From assembly GCA_965248635.1 (NCBI GenBank), contig OZ252114.1, positions 62,001 to 126,000 on the forward strand: a stretch of 64,000 bases of DNA. The letters are read 5' to 3'. Origin of the DNA: CBDAPI01 sp965248635 (GTDB lineage: Bacteria; Acidobacteriota; UBA6911; RPQK01; CBDAPI01). Positions within the stretch are counted from its first letter, which is position 1. Each line of letters starts with the position of its first letter. The position numbers were made by a program, and so were the translations under genes. This document shows positions 52,273 through 60,596 of the stretch, piece by piece. The notes beneath the pieces were generated by a model. It was not told the DNA's origin. It searched no databases and saw only the letters and a list, made by a program, of their open reading frames with translations.

Positions 52273-52977
52273 TCCTTCCAGTAGCTCGAGGGCTGCTCGA
52301 GCCGCTGCCTTCTGGGAAGCCTTTTTGCTTGTACCGGACCCCCGCGCTATGACGTCTTCCCCAACCTGGACGCTGGTGGAAAAGCGACGTTTGTGGGGAG
52401 GGCCCTCTTCCTCAACCAGCTGGTAGATCGGACCCTGCTTTCCCAGGCTGTGGACCACCTCCTGCAGGATCGACTTGAAATCCGAATGTGTGAACCCATT
52501 TCTCTCAATCTGGTTGAGTGTTTCCTGGAGTTCGCCGAGCAGGAAGTCTCGGGCGGCCTGGCCCCCTCCGTCCAGGTAAATGGCTGCAGTCACACTTTCA
52601 AATAGATCGGCCAGGATCGCCTTCTTGTTCCGACCTCCCGAACGCTCCTCTCCCCGGCTGAGTCTTGCAAAATCGCCGAGACCCAGCAGAGCCGCCTGTC
52701 GGGCAAGGGCCTCGCGCGAAACCAGTGATGCCCTGATCTTGGTGAGTTCGCCTTCTCGCTTGTCGGGGAAGCGTGCGAAGAGGTGTTCACTTACCAGGAA
52801 TCCGACCACGGCGTCACCCAGAAACTCTAGTGCCTGGTAGTCCTGTGGGAGATCGCCAGGCCCGCGTGCATCGTGCAGATAGGACCTGTGAGTCAAAGCT
52901 GTCAGCAGCAGGTCCCGATCTCGAAAGGAGTACTTGAGGCGCCGTTCCAGGGCCGCAAGAGATCTGGATCTCTCCAT
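52210..52977 (-). CDS. rnc: ribonuclease III
   Basis: The 255-residue enzyme cuts double-stranded RNA in rRNA and mRNA processing. The RNase III domain has FRDRDLLLTALTHRSYLHDARG, the signature YQALEFLGDAVVGFLVSEHLF, and FESVTAAIYLDGG with the metal-binding D and E residues. A dsRNA-binding domain follows (about 178-245; DFKSILQEVVHSLGKQGPIY and AIARGSG-side GTSKKASQKAAARAALELL). The C-terminal 20 residues are extra. It is downstream of a TPR protein gene on the same strand (24 nt). Confidence 0.95.
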   Translation of the reverse strand: MERSRSLAALERRLKYSFRDRDLLLTALTHRSYLHDARGPGDLPQDYQALEFLGDAVVGFLVSEHLFARFPDKREGELTKIRASLVSREALARQAALLGLGDFARLSRGEERSGGRNKKAILADLFESVTAAIYLDGGGQAARDFLLGELQETLNQIERNGFTHSDFKSILQEVVHSLGKQGPIYQLVEEEGPPHKRRFSTSVQVGEDVIARGSGTSKKASQKAAARAALELLEGSSGSGELGKEIYQENDHDVK

Positions 52978-53000
52978 AGGTTCAAAATGCCGGGGCCGTT

Positions 53001-54107
53001 TCAGATTCGAGGAGTTGCTCCTGATTTCCTGCCCGGTTCATCCTGCGGAGGCTGGGAAGGGGGAGGAGTCGATGGCAGAGTGATCTTCACCGGTGAACTC
53101 TCCACCGGTGAACTCTCCACCGGTGTGCTTTCCACCGGTGTGCTCTCCGCTTCAATCTGGGCCAGAAGTTGCTGCCGCTCCTGCTGGGCCTTTTCGATCG
53201 CCTGTTTCTGTTCTGCCAGGACTTCAGCCTTGGGTGTCAGCCCTTGTCGTTCCTGGTAGATCTGGTCGAGGCGCTGTTGTCCGTAGGTACCAATGTTGCC
53301 TGCGATAGCAACGGTTCGGGCGTACATTTTGATGCCATTGTCGATGTCGCCCTGCCGTTCGTAGGTCTCAGCCAGCCTGTAGGCGGCAAACTCATGGATC
53401 GGGTTCGCCTCGAGGCTTTGCTGAAAGTGCTTGACGGCCTCCTGGAGGGGGAGATCCTCGGGGCCACGCGAATTGCTGCGCTGGGCCTGCCCCAGCTGGA
53501 CTCGTCCCAGCGCGTAATGAGACTCGCCGCTCAAGAAGAATTTCTGTATCGCCCACTTCGATGGAGTTAACTTCATGGGTCGTTCCAACGTGCCCAGAAT
53601 TGCCAGTGCCTTGGTGGCGGAGTCGGCAGCCTTGAAAGGCTGCTTCCTCTCCGCGAAATAGAAGGACATCGTGGCCAGAAGATTCGCCATGTTGGGGATT
53701 TCTTTCAGCGCTTCTTCTCCGTGCTTCAGAAAGTTGTCAACATCAACTCGCTGGCGGTAGATCTCGGCAAGGTCCATGTGAACGAGCGGAGTCAAGCCGC
53801 TGTCGGGAAACGTCTGAAGGAACTCGGTCGCCTTCGAGATCTTGAGATCTTGATTGGTCTCAGCCGCCATGGCATTAAAGGCTGCGGCCTCTTCCGGCGA
53901 TCCAGCCTCGCCGATGACTCTCTGAGGCTCGGCTGGAGTCTGTGGTGTTTCCTGCGACGTCACTGGTTCCTGACCGGCGGGTGGAGAATGAGGCACTGCT
54001 TGGATTTCTACTGGTTGGGGCTCCTGAGACACAGGCTCAGCTTGTTGTGTAACACCCCATGGCACTGTAAGAAGGCCAGCCAGCCAGAGGCACGAAATTA
54101 GCAGCAT
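53001..54107 (-). CDS. secreted TPR protein with Pro/Ser repeat tail
   Basis: The 368-residue protein opens with a signal peptide (MLLISCLWLAGLLTVPWGVT). A Pro/Glu-rich linker (25-75) leads to four or five TPR-like units (85-290; MDLAEIYRQRVDVDNFLKHG and FAAYRLAETYERQGDIDNGI), then a coiled segment (AEQKQAIEKAQQERQQLLAQ) and a low-complexity tail with four ES(T/S)PV repeats encoded by a 15-bp minisatellite. Function is unknown. It is transcribed before rnc, but no promoter between them was seen. Confidence 0.75.
   Translation of the reverse strand: MLLISCLWLAGLLTVPWGVTQQAEPVSQEPQPVEIQAVPHSPPAGQEPVTSQETPQTPAEPQRVIGEAGSPEEAAAFNAMAAETNQDLKISKATEFLQTFPDSGLTPLVHMDLAEIYRQRVDVDNFLKHGEEALKEIPNMANLLATMSFYFAERKQPFKAADSATKALAILGTLERPMKLTPSKWAIQKFFLSGESHYALGRVQLGQAQRSNSRGPEDLPLQEAVKHFQQSLEANPIHEFAAYRLAETYERQGDIDNGIKMYARTVAIAGNIGTYGQQRLDQIYQERQGLTPKAEVLAEQKQAIEKAQQERQQLLAQIEAESTPVESTPVESSPVESSPVKITLPSTPPPSQPPQDEPGRKSGATPRI
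53089..53148. repeat. 15-bp coding minisatellite, four units
   Basis: Four head-to-tail copies of ACCGGTGAACTCTCC (the last two read ACCGGTGTGCTYTCC) encode the ES(T/S)PV tail repeats of the TPR protein. Units are a multiple of three, so copy-number change would not break the frame. Confidence 0.9.
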
Positions 54108-54200
54108 TCTAATCCTCCAAAATGGTGGTGCCGATCTTCCTTCCAGAATCGGCCAGGTTACTTCTGACCTCTGAATTGTTGCACAAACAGATGGTGCCAG

Positions 54201-55778
54201 TCACGGCAATTGCAAGAGCAACTGGCTCGCCTCTTGGTCGGCCCCTTTCAGGTCGCCCTCCATCGCGGTTACCTCTGAAAACAGCCTTCTGGCTTTGTCG
54301 AATTCGCCTCTCGAGGCATAGATCCGACCCATGCGTACCCTCGACCAGCCAGCCAGCCAGAGTTCGATCTGCAGATCGAGGCTGCACCGTTGATAGAACT
54401 CAAGAGCTCCATTGTAGTCCTTGAGCTGAAACGCGGTTTGCCCGAGGTAAAACGAGATCTTCCCATCTTCGGGCCGGGCCTCGCTCAGTCGGAGCAGCAG
54501 TGCCTGGGCAGCCTCGAACTGTTCATCGGCCAAAAGCTTCGAGGCCTCATTGAATCGGACGACAAACTCATTATGCTGCCTCACCTCTTCCTCCTTCGCG
54601 AGTTGCAGGCCAGCTGCCTCTGCCCTGAGACGGTCCTCCAGTACTTCGATGGTCCTGGCGTCTTTGCGAATGGCGCCCCGTGCGAGCTTCTTGATGACGG
54701 TTTCCAGATAAGTCGGAAGAGTCTGCTCCCGAAGGTCTTCATATTTCTCCAGAGAGCGATGGAAATAAGGGGCCAGGATCAAGCCTCGTCTGAAGAGTTG
54801 AACCAGGCGGAGCTCCAACTCCTCAGAAGTCGAAGGAGGGGCCAGCCTGGTTTGAACTGCCTCAATCAAGGACTCAGAGGCAATCAGCAGGAACTGGTTC
54901 TGGTAGTCGTGGCGCGTGTTTGGTTGCCGCTGAGCCAGGTCCAGAAGCGCTTCGTGTTCCAACAGGCTGGCACCGTACTTTTGAATCAGGTTGTCCAGGA
55001 GAAAATGGAGATATTCGTGTTCCAATTCCCGTCGCTGCCCGGAGACCTCGTCCGAAGGCCCAACCACCACAAAGTAGGTCTGTTCCAGGTTGCGTGCGTT
55101 GACGATATCTTTGACGTTCAGCAGATCCGGAATCAGCCTGATTTCTTTTTCCAGGGCCACCCGAAGGGGCACTCGAAAATACTTGAGGGTCGTCTTGACG
55201 ACCTCTTCCAGCAGCGGACGATAGCGCTCGAGTTCGCTCTGATGCATCGGCTCCATCACTTCCCACAGATCAGCAAGTCTGGCTTGTGACCAGAAGGCCC
55301 GAACCAGTTCGCCGAAGTCACGCACGAACCGGGCGTCGGGTGGCAGATCCGCGGGATCTGCCACCAGTTCGAAGTCCGGTGGAGGGCCCAGACAGAGAGC
55401 GAGGGAAATATAAGCCGTCTGGGGATGCTCAAGGAACAAATTTGCCGGGGGTTCATGGGATTTGTAGAAGTCGCGAAGTTTCTGGAGCAACGCCGCATCG
55501 ACATCGCGTGTCCACTCCAGCACTTCATTCCGCGCGATGGACATTCCCTCTCCACTGCTGTCTTCGGCAAAACCGGCGACATTGAGGGTTGCCATTACGG
55601 CGAAAACGCGGCGGCCCGTTTGCAGGCGGATGTTGGCGAGAGTGGAGGCGCCAGATCGGAACACCTGAGCGGTCGAGTCTTGCGAAGCCGCCGCCCCGCC
55701 CCCGCCGAGTGGTGCAAGGCCGAGCCAGCCTGACAGAGTCGCAACGGCACAAACACGGTGGGCTCTCATGGACTCCAT
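54201..55778 (-). CDS. TPR protein with an HExxH motif (possible metallopeptidase-like)
   Basis: The 525-residue protein has a weak signal peptide (residues 1-32) and a mostly helical body. A HExxH motif, HEYLH at 254-258, lies in EHEYLHFLLDNLIQKYG, with a conserved-looking glutamate further on (LLEHEALLDLAQ). The C-terminal third (about 410-520) holds TPR units (ISFYLGQTAFQLKDYNGALE; MGRIYASRGEFDKARRL). The motif recalls gluzincin or DUF4932-type domains, but no known domain is certain, so proteolysis is only a hypothesis. Its gene is 93 nt upstream of the TPR-tail gene on the same strand. Confidence 0.65.
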   Translation of the reverse strand: MESMRAHRVCAVATLSGWLGLAPLGGGGAAASQDSTAQVFRSGASTLANIRLQTGRRVFAVMATLNVAGFAEDSSGEGMSIARNEVLEWTRDVDAALLQKLRDFYKSHEPPANLFLEHPQTAYISLALCLGPPPDFELVADPADLPPDARFVRDFGELVRAFWSQARLADLWEVMEPMHQSELERYRPLLEEVVKTTLKYFRVPLRVALEKEIRLIPDLLNVKDIVNARNLEQTYFVVVGPSDEVSGQRRELEHEYLHFLLDNLIQKYGASLLEHEALLDLAQRQPNTRHDYQNQFLLIASESLIEAVQTRLAPPSTSEELELRLVQLFRRGLILAPYFHRSLEKYEDLREQTLPTYLETVIKKLARGAIRKDARTIEVLEDRLRAEAAGLQLAKEEEVRQHNEFVVRFNEASKLLADEQFEAAQALLLRLSEARPEDGKISFYLGQTAFQLKDYNGALEFYQRCSLDLQIELWLAGWSRVRMGRIYASRGEFDKARRLFSEVTAMEGDLKGADQEASQLLLQLP

Positions 55779-55802
55779 ATTGTTGTTAGTGGATACTAAA
55801 GA

Positions 55803-56267
55803 TCAAGAGTCCGGGGTAGGTGTCGCCCCGAACCGTCTGACGGCGTACACACAGAGCGGGTATGCCACCAGGGCAAAAAGGATGGACAGAAGAGTCGAAC
55901 CCAGGATGGCCGGTAGTAAGAGCCTCCACTGGGCAAAGACCCACAACCAGAAGTCCCGGCTCACGATGTCGGACAGGCCATACTTGGAGAGTTCCACTCC
56001 GCCTGGTATGCCGGTGATCAGTACTCCGACCCAGGTGGCCAGGGCGTAGTATGGGATGAGGACCCACGGATTGTTGAGGTACACGCCCAGGAGCACAGCG
56101 ATCTTATTCAGCCGAAACAGGACCGCTGCTGCCAGTCCCATAACGGTGTGCAGCCCGACGAAGGGCGAAAAGCCACAGAAAACCCCGACAGAGAAGGAAA
56201 CGGCCACCCTGGTCGTTCCCCCCTGCTGGCTCGCCAGGATCTGGGCCACCCGACGTAGAACTTTCAC
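55803..56267 (-). CDS. DUF2062 membrane protein
   Basis: The 154-residue protein starts with a GTG that overlaps the thiL stop (GTGA). It begins with a basic amphipathic segment, then a stretch typical of DUF2062: SVGVFCGFSPFVGLHTVMGL, a helix with LNKIAVLLGVYLNNPWVLIP, and two C-terminal helices. Members are often fused to, or next to, glycosyltransferases, but the role is unknown. It follows thiL in a single operon. Confidence 0.85.
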   Translation of the reverse strand: MKVLRRVAQILASQQGGTTRVAVSFSVGVFCGFSPFVGLHTVMGLAAAVLFRLNKIAVLLGVYLNNPWVLIPYYALATWVGVLITGIPGGVELSKYGLSDIVSRDFWLWVFAQWRLLLPAILGSTLLSILFALVAYPLCVYAVRRFGATPTPDS

Positions 56268-57277
56268 GTGAAATGGTTAAATCCCTGCGGGGTCAAGATC
56301 GTTTGATTTCTTCCGTCGTCCAGTAAAACTGCGGGCTTTTCCGCTCTATGGGCAATCCCCAGTCTGCGTAGCTCTCCAAATCTTTCGGGAAAGATTTTTC
56401 CGATCGCCTTCTGTTCCCGATCAGAGCAACTGAAAATGAGGGCATAGTCTTCTCCCCCGTTGAGAACATGCTCGAGAGTCATTCTCTCACCGCCCTCCGA
56501 CCGAAGCAATTCCAGAGTTGGGCCATCGATCACGATCTCGACACGGCTGGCTTCAGCGAGTCGCTGAAGGTCCGTGACGAGTCCGTCGCTGACGTCAATC
56601 ATGGAGTTGGCCAGTTTCCGCTGTCGCAACCAGACCCCGGCCAGGAGGCGAGGAGCCGGGAGCAGGTGACTGAGGAGACAAAGGGTGTCATGAGGGTCTT
56701 CAACAAGTTCAAGAAGTTCCTCTTCCCGAGTGGGAAGCATGTCGAAGTTGAGTTCACGCAAGAGCTGCAAGCCCCTGGAAGAGCGCCCGACGTGCCCCAC
56801 CAGATAGAGCGAATCTCCGTTGCGACAGCCGTCTCTCTTGATGGCCTGGCCGTGGTCGATGGTTCCCCCGATCGTGACGGTGATCTGAATGACTGAGCTG
56901 CCGGTCAGATTTCCTCCCACCAGATTGACACCCCAGCGCCGGGCCTCAGCAAGGAATCCTTCCAGCAAAGCGGAAGAATAGGAGGATTTGGCCAGGTCCT
57001 TCGGGAGGCTCAGCGCCAGCAGACAGAACCAGGGCCGGGCGCCCATGGACGCTAGATCACTCAGGTTCACGAGCAGGGCCTTGCGGCCCAGAATGGAGGG
57101 AGGGATCTGGCTTCGTTTGAAATGGACCTCCTCGGTAAGCGAATCGGTGGAGACGACAAGCTGTTCGCCGGGAGGGGGAGTCAACACAGCCGCATCGTCC
57201 CCAATTCCTGTTTCCGGTTCGGGAAGGGTAGGAGCGTGACTGCGTAACCATTCAATCAGATCGTGCTCGCCAGTCAC
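56264..57277 (-). CDS. thiL: thiamine-monophosphate kinase
   Basis: The 337-residue enzyme phosphorylates thiamine monophosphate to the diphosphate. The GTG at 57277 is preceded by a GGAAGTGAG box and gives a start TGEHDLIEWLRSHAPTLPEP like other ThiL proteins; an upstream GTG at 57325 would add 16 residues. GIGDDAAVL, STDSLTEEVHFKRSQIP and NLSDLASMGARPWFCLLALS are PurM-fold signatures, with the ATP-binding NLVGGNLTGS and the acidic DVSDGLVTDLQRLAE. It is upstream of the DUF2062 gene with overlap. Confidence 0.92.
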   Translation of the reverse strand: MTGEHDLIEWLRSHAPTLPEPETGIGDDAAVLTPPPGEQLVVSTDSLTEEVHFKRSQIPPSILGRKALLVNLSDLASMGARPWFCLLALSLPKDLAKSSYSSALLEGFLAEARRWGVNLVGGNLTGSSVIQITVTIGGTIDHGQAIKRDGCRNGDSLYLVGHVGRSSRGLQLLRELNFDMLPTREEELLELVEDPHDTLCLLSHLLPAPRLLAGVWLRQRKLANSMIDVSDGLVTDLQRLAEASRVEIVIDGPTLELLRSEGGERMTLEHVLNGGEDYALIFSCSDREQKAIGKIFPERFGELRRLGIAHRAEKPAVLLDDGRNQTILTPQGFNHFT

Positions 57278-57410
57278 AAAGTACTCACTTCCATAAATAC
57301 AATGATGTTTGTTCACTTCGCTCACTGCGGTTCCTGGGACAGACCAACAAAGCCTTTACCTGACATGGCCGGGAGATGCACATTGAGCCGCCGACCTATG
57401 GTTGGGAGTA

Positions 57411-57893
57411 CTAGGTCGTGGACTTGGATGTGGTTCCACGCTGGCGTTTGTGGAGGCGTTCAACCTCGTCCTGGAACTCTCGGACGTCCCGGAACTCTCT
57501 GTAGACCGAGGCAAATCGGACATAGGCAATCTTGTCAATCTCCTTGAGTTGTTCCATGACCAGCTTTCCGATCACCTTGGTCTTGACTTCCCCGTCCTGG
57601 CTGCTCTGAAGCGCCCGCTCCACTCTTTCAACGATCTGCTCCAGCTCTTTTCTGGGAACCGGTCGCTTCTCGCAGGCCCGCAGGACCCCCGCCAGGATCT
57701 TGGAGCGATTGAAGCGCTCGCGACGGCCGTCCTTCTTGACTACCATATAGGGAATCTCCTCGCTTCTCTCGTAGGTAGTGTAGCGGCGCAGGCAGGAAAG
57801 ACATTCACGGCGTCGGCGAATGACGAGGCCTTCTCGACTCTCGCGAGATTCGACCACCCGGTCTTTCCTGTGCTGGCAAAAAGGGCAGAGCAT
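57411..57893 (-). CDS. nrdR: transcriptional repressor NrdR
   Basis: The 160-residue zinc-finger/ATP-cone protein represses ribonucleotide reductase genes. The N-terminal zinc ribbon has CPFCQHRKDRVVESRESREG and CLSCLRRYTTYER; the ATP-cone has VVKKDGRRERFNRSKILAGVLRACEKRPV. YVRFASVYREFRDVREFQDE is the C-terminal family motif. It lies between thiL and the IS insertion; the 199 nt between its start and the left IS end (57894-58092) show no gene. Confidence 0.95.
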   Translation of the reverse strand: MLCPFCQHRKDRVVESRESREGLVIRRRRECLSCLRRYTTYERSEEIPYMVVKKDGRRERFNRSKILAGVLRACEKRPVPRKELEQIVERVERALQSSQDGEVKTKVIGKLVMEQLKEIDKIAYVRFASVYREFRDVREFQDEVERLHKRQRGTTSKSTT

Positions 57894-58159
57894 GGATCAA
57901 TGGTATCGTCAACGCTGAGAAACTTGAAGCAACAGCATCGGAAATAGCCGGAACTTTTCATCCCACCCGAAAAGATACAACAGTGGCCGGGAGCCAGGAG
58001 CTCGAAGCGGTGGACTTTCAAGACAACTCTCACCGCTCGGGACCTTTGGAGAACCTTCACCAGAAGGAGCGAGCCGTCGAATCAGAAAGAACTAGTGCAT
58101 CTCGCCATAAGTTCTGAGCCACCCCGGGCGACGTCAGAGCGAAGAGTCATTTTACATGG

Positions 58160-59230
58160 ATGTGGATCCAGCTGACCCCGAAGCAGCAGGGTGGGTTGGA
58201 GAGGCTGGTACGAGGGGGCAAGACGGAGGTGCGAAAGTACCGGCGGGCGGAGATGGTGCTGCTGGCCGGCCAGGGAGTGTCGGTGAAGTCGATTGCGCGC
58301 CGTTTGGGGACGAATCGCTCCCTGGTCAAGAAATGGCTTGGACGTTTCCGAGGCAAAGGCTTACCTGGGCTGGACGATCTGCCGCGATCGGGGCGTCCGC
58401 AGAGGGTCCAGTGTCTGGAGCGGACCCAGGTGGTAGCTGCGGCCTGCCAAGCGCCCGAACAGTATGGCTTGCAGCGTGTACTGTGGAGTCATTCGGCTCT
58501 GAGCGAGGCATTGGTTGAGTCTGGATTGGTGAGATCGATCAGCGCCCGTACGGTAGGGCGGATTCTCCGCCAGGCCCAGATCAAGCCGCATCGGGTCAAG
58601 ATGTGGTGTCATAGCGAAGATCCTCGGTTTCAGGAAAAGCTGCGTGACATTGTCAGACTGTACATGGACGCTCCTGTCCGGGAACCGGTGTTGTGCGTAG
58701 ATGAAAAAAGCGGGATGCAAGCGCTGAGTCGTGCTCGAGGGTTGATCGGTCCCCAAGTGGGTGGCTGGGGCCGACTCGAGTACGAGTACAAACGGCATGG
58801 AACTCGTTGTCTTTTCGCCTGTTTCAACGTGCGCACGGGGCGAGTCCTGGGCCGCTGTCACCACTATCGAAAACGGGCTGACTTTCTCTCCTTCATGGAT
58901 CTGGTGGCGGTCCATTATCGACAAAAACGCGTGCACGTGGTGCTGGACAACCTTAACACTCATCTAGACACCAGCGCGGGAGCCTTCATCAGTGAATGGA
59001 ATCGAAAGCACCGCAACCGCTTTGTGTTTCACTATACGCCGACGCACGGGTCGTGGTTGAATCAGATCGAGCTTTGGTTTTCGATCCTGAGCCGTCGGGT
59101 GCTTCGCTACGGAAGCTTCGCAACGGCTCGGGATCTGGTCGAGAAGGTGGAGGCCTTCATCGAGCAGTGGAACGAGCGGGAAGCCCATCCCTTCCGCTGG
59201 ACTTGTGAAGGACTTCCTCTGGTAGCTTGA
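58160..59230 (+). CDS. IS630-family transposase (DDE)
   Basis: The 356-residue protein has a helix-turn-helix N-terminus (about 25-70; SVKSIARRLGTNRSLVKKWL), a linker with LPRSGRPQR, and a DDE catalytic domain: first Asp in VLCVDEKSGMQALSR (about 181), second in VLDNLNTHLD (about 263) and Glu in HGSWLNQIELWFS (about 304). All three catalytic residues and the full length suggest a working transposase. The frame is intact without any programmed frameshift, unlike some relatives with a split ORF. The gene starts with ATG 65 nt inside the left end. Confidence 0.96.
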   Translation: MWIQLTPKQQGGLERLVRGGKTEVRKYRRAEMVLLAGQGVSVKSIARRLGTNRSLVKKWLGRFRGKGLPGLDDLPRSGRPQRVQCLERTQVVAAACQAPEQYGLQRVLWSHSALSEALVESGLVRSISARTVGRILRQAQIKPHRVKMWCHSEDPRFQEKLRDIVRLYMDAPVREPVLCVDEKSGMQALSRARGLIGPQVGGWGRLEYEYKRHGTRCLFACFNVRTGRVLGRCHHYRKRADFLSFMDLVAVHYRQKRVHVVLDNLNTHLDTSAGAFISEWNRKHRNRFVFHYTPTHGSWLNQIELWFSILSRRVLRYGSFATARDLVEKVEAFIEQWNEREAHPFRWTCEGLPLVA

Positions 59231-59240
59231 AGGCCCGAGC

Positions 59241-59549
59241 ATGAGCTTTGAAATGGAGGCCGATCAGGATGCTTTGTCCTGTTTGCTGGAAGGCCACGAA
59301 ACCACTCGCGGCCTCTACGTTCGCATCTGGGGCAAACACTTGATCGTGGGTCGGGAGGAGGCTTTCGGGCCCGACAGGGCGCCGCAAAAATCAGATCGAG
59401 TTCGTCTGACCTGCCTCAATGCATCGACCTATGGCTTGAGCGTCAAACGGCATACTGGACGTTGGGAAAAAACGCCCTTCTCAGGCAGTATGAAAGACCT
59501 GGTCGAGGTGATGCAAAGCCTCATGCAGCACCTGCTCGCTCCCTACTGA
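59241..59549 (+). CDS. passenger protein of the IS630 element, unknown, 102 residues
   Basis: The gene begins 10 nt after the transposase stop, with GAAGG about 8 nt before its ATG, and ends 31 nt before the right end of the element. Sequence starts MSFEMEADQDALSCLLEGHE and has a beta-rich middle (GLYVRIWGKHLIVGREEAFG; DRVRLTCLNASTYGLSVKRH) and a helical end (MKDLVEVMQSLMQHLLAPY). No motif is recognised. Position inside the terminal repeats shows that it moves with the element; it could be a transposition regulator or DNA-end binding partner. Confidence 0.75.
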   Translation: MSFEMEADQDALSCLLEGHETTRGLYVRIWGKHLIVGREEAFGPDRAPQKSDRVRLTCLNASTYGLSVKRHTGRWEKTPFSGSMKDLVEVMQSLMQHLLAPY

Positions 59550-59580
59550 GAGGTGGCTCAAGACTTACGGCGAGCTGCAC

Positions 59581-59600
59581 TAGTGCACTGTCAACTGCGA
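59581..59600 (+). mobile_element. single end of a MITE-like element beside the IS
   Basis: Directly after the right IS end, TAGTGCACTGTCAACTGCG shares its first 12 bases (TAGTGCACTGTC) with the left terminal repeat of the MITE at 41608. No second end is recognised. The IS probably inserted at the TA of this older end. The following 130 nt to the next gene hold nothing else I can identify. Confidence 0.4.
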
Positions 59601-59763
59601 TATTGTGGGTATAGATCTTTGAGGTTCACGCGGGCATCCTCTGTTGTGAACTGCCAATCTCAAGACGAGCTTTTTGCTCTTTCGCCATGACTAACAACAA
59701 CAACGTTGACTGGGGTATCGAGATCGATTGGATCTGAGTTTTGCCGGCCAACCGTCGCTAATC

Positions 59764-60363
59764 GTGCCTCCACCCTATCCGATCGCGCAAGTCCTGATCG
59801 CCTGTGCTCTCAGGGAGGAACTCAATGTACTGAGAGGGTGCCTTCCCGAGAACCTCCAGTTCCTGCGCACTGGCCTGGGATGGAACCGCTCTCGGAGACG
59901 ACTTGAGCAGCGGGTCCGTCAGAGACGTCCGTCCGTCATCATCTTTGGCGGGACGGCCGGTCAACTGGACCCGGGGGTCGAGTTAGGTACGGTGGTCTTT
60001 CCAGAGCGCTGGTGCTTTGGCGACGGCCGTTGTTACGAGCAGTCCAGCGAGCTGATTCCCTTCCTCGCAGCCCGGGGTTTTCCGACTCAAGGCGTCGGCC
60101 TTACAGTCTCCAGACCAGTTCTCCGGGCAGGCCGGAGACTTCGTCTTCATGAAGAGAGCCGTGCCCTGATATGCGACATGGAAAGCGCGGGAATCCTGGC
60201 TGAGGCTCGAGAGCTGCAGATTTCAACCCTTGCGCTGAAGGTTGTTTCAGACACGGCAGACTCAGGAACCGCAGGCTATTGGAAGGATTTCAATTCCAAC
60301 ATGGAGTGCCTCGGCGAGTACCTGGGGCAGATGATTCGAGTGCTCTCGACGAATGCCCCCTGA
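59764..60363 (+). CDS. nucleoside phosphorylase / MTA-SAH nucleosidase-like protein
   Basis: From the GTG at 59764 the protein has 199 residues. VLIACALREELNVLRGCLPE is the first strand of the nucleoside-phosphorylase fold; VIIFGGTAGQLDPGVELGTVVFPERW, ALICDMESAGILAEARELQI with the catalytic DMESAG, and STLALKVVSDTADSGT complete it. It is shorter than classical MTA/SAH nucleosidases (about 230), and resembles the HpnG-type phosphorylases found near hopanoid genes; no hopanoid gene is nearby, so the substrate is open. A TTG at 59728 is an alternative start. It is close to the IS, which may have cut off its original promoter. Confidence 0.72.
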   Translation: MPPPYPIAQVLIACALREELNVLRGCLPENLQFLRTGLGWNRSRRRLEQRVRQRRPSVIIFGGTAGQLDPGVELGTVVFPERWCFGDGRCYEQSSELIPFLAARGFPTQGVGLTVSRPVLRAGRRLRLHEESRALICDMESAGILAEARELQISTLALKVVSDTADSGTAGYWKDFNSNMECLGEYLGQMIRVLSTNAP

Positions 60364-60596
60364 AGTCGTGCATGTATGAGTCCGCGGTGCTCTCAGATGG
60401 CGACCGGTATTGTCGAGGGGGAGAGGGTATACTATATTGCATCGGGGTTGCAGATCCGGCACCGGTGGGCTCCTGGAGAGGTCGCTCGCACGATCTGCAA
60501 GTTCGGTAGACGCTCGTCGCTCGAAACGGGACCGAAGGCAGCAACATTCCAACAGTTGGTTTGCGTAACCGCTTGTTCATTACAGTCAGCTTCCAA

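Larger units (their letters stand above)
58095..59580 (+). mobile_element. IS630-family insertion sequence with passenger gene
   Basis: An intact element of 1486 bp. Its termini are imperfect inverted repeats of 29 bp: GTGCATCTCGCCATAAGTTC on the left, and GTGCAGCTCGCCGTAAGTCT read inward on the right, agreeing at about 25 of 29 positions and ending TGAGCCACC. It is flanked by TA on both sides (58093-58094 and 59581-59582), the target duplication of IS630/Tc1-mariner elements. It carries two genes: the transposase and a 102-codon unknown. Confidence 0.92.

Noticed and set aside
53089..53148. Direct repeats considered as a CRISPR array
   Set aside because: Units of 15 bp are contiguous without spacers and lie in a coding frame.
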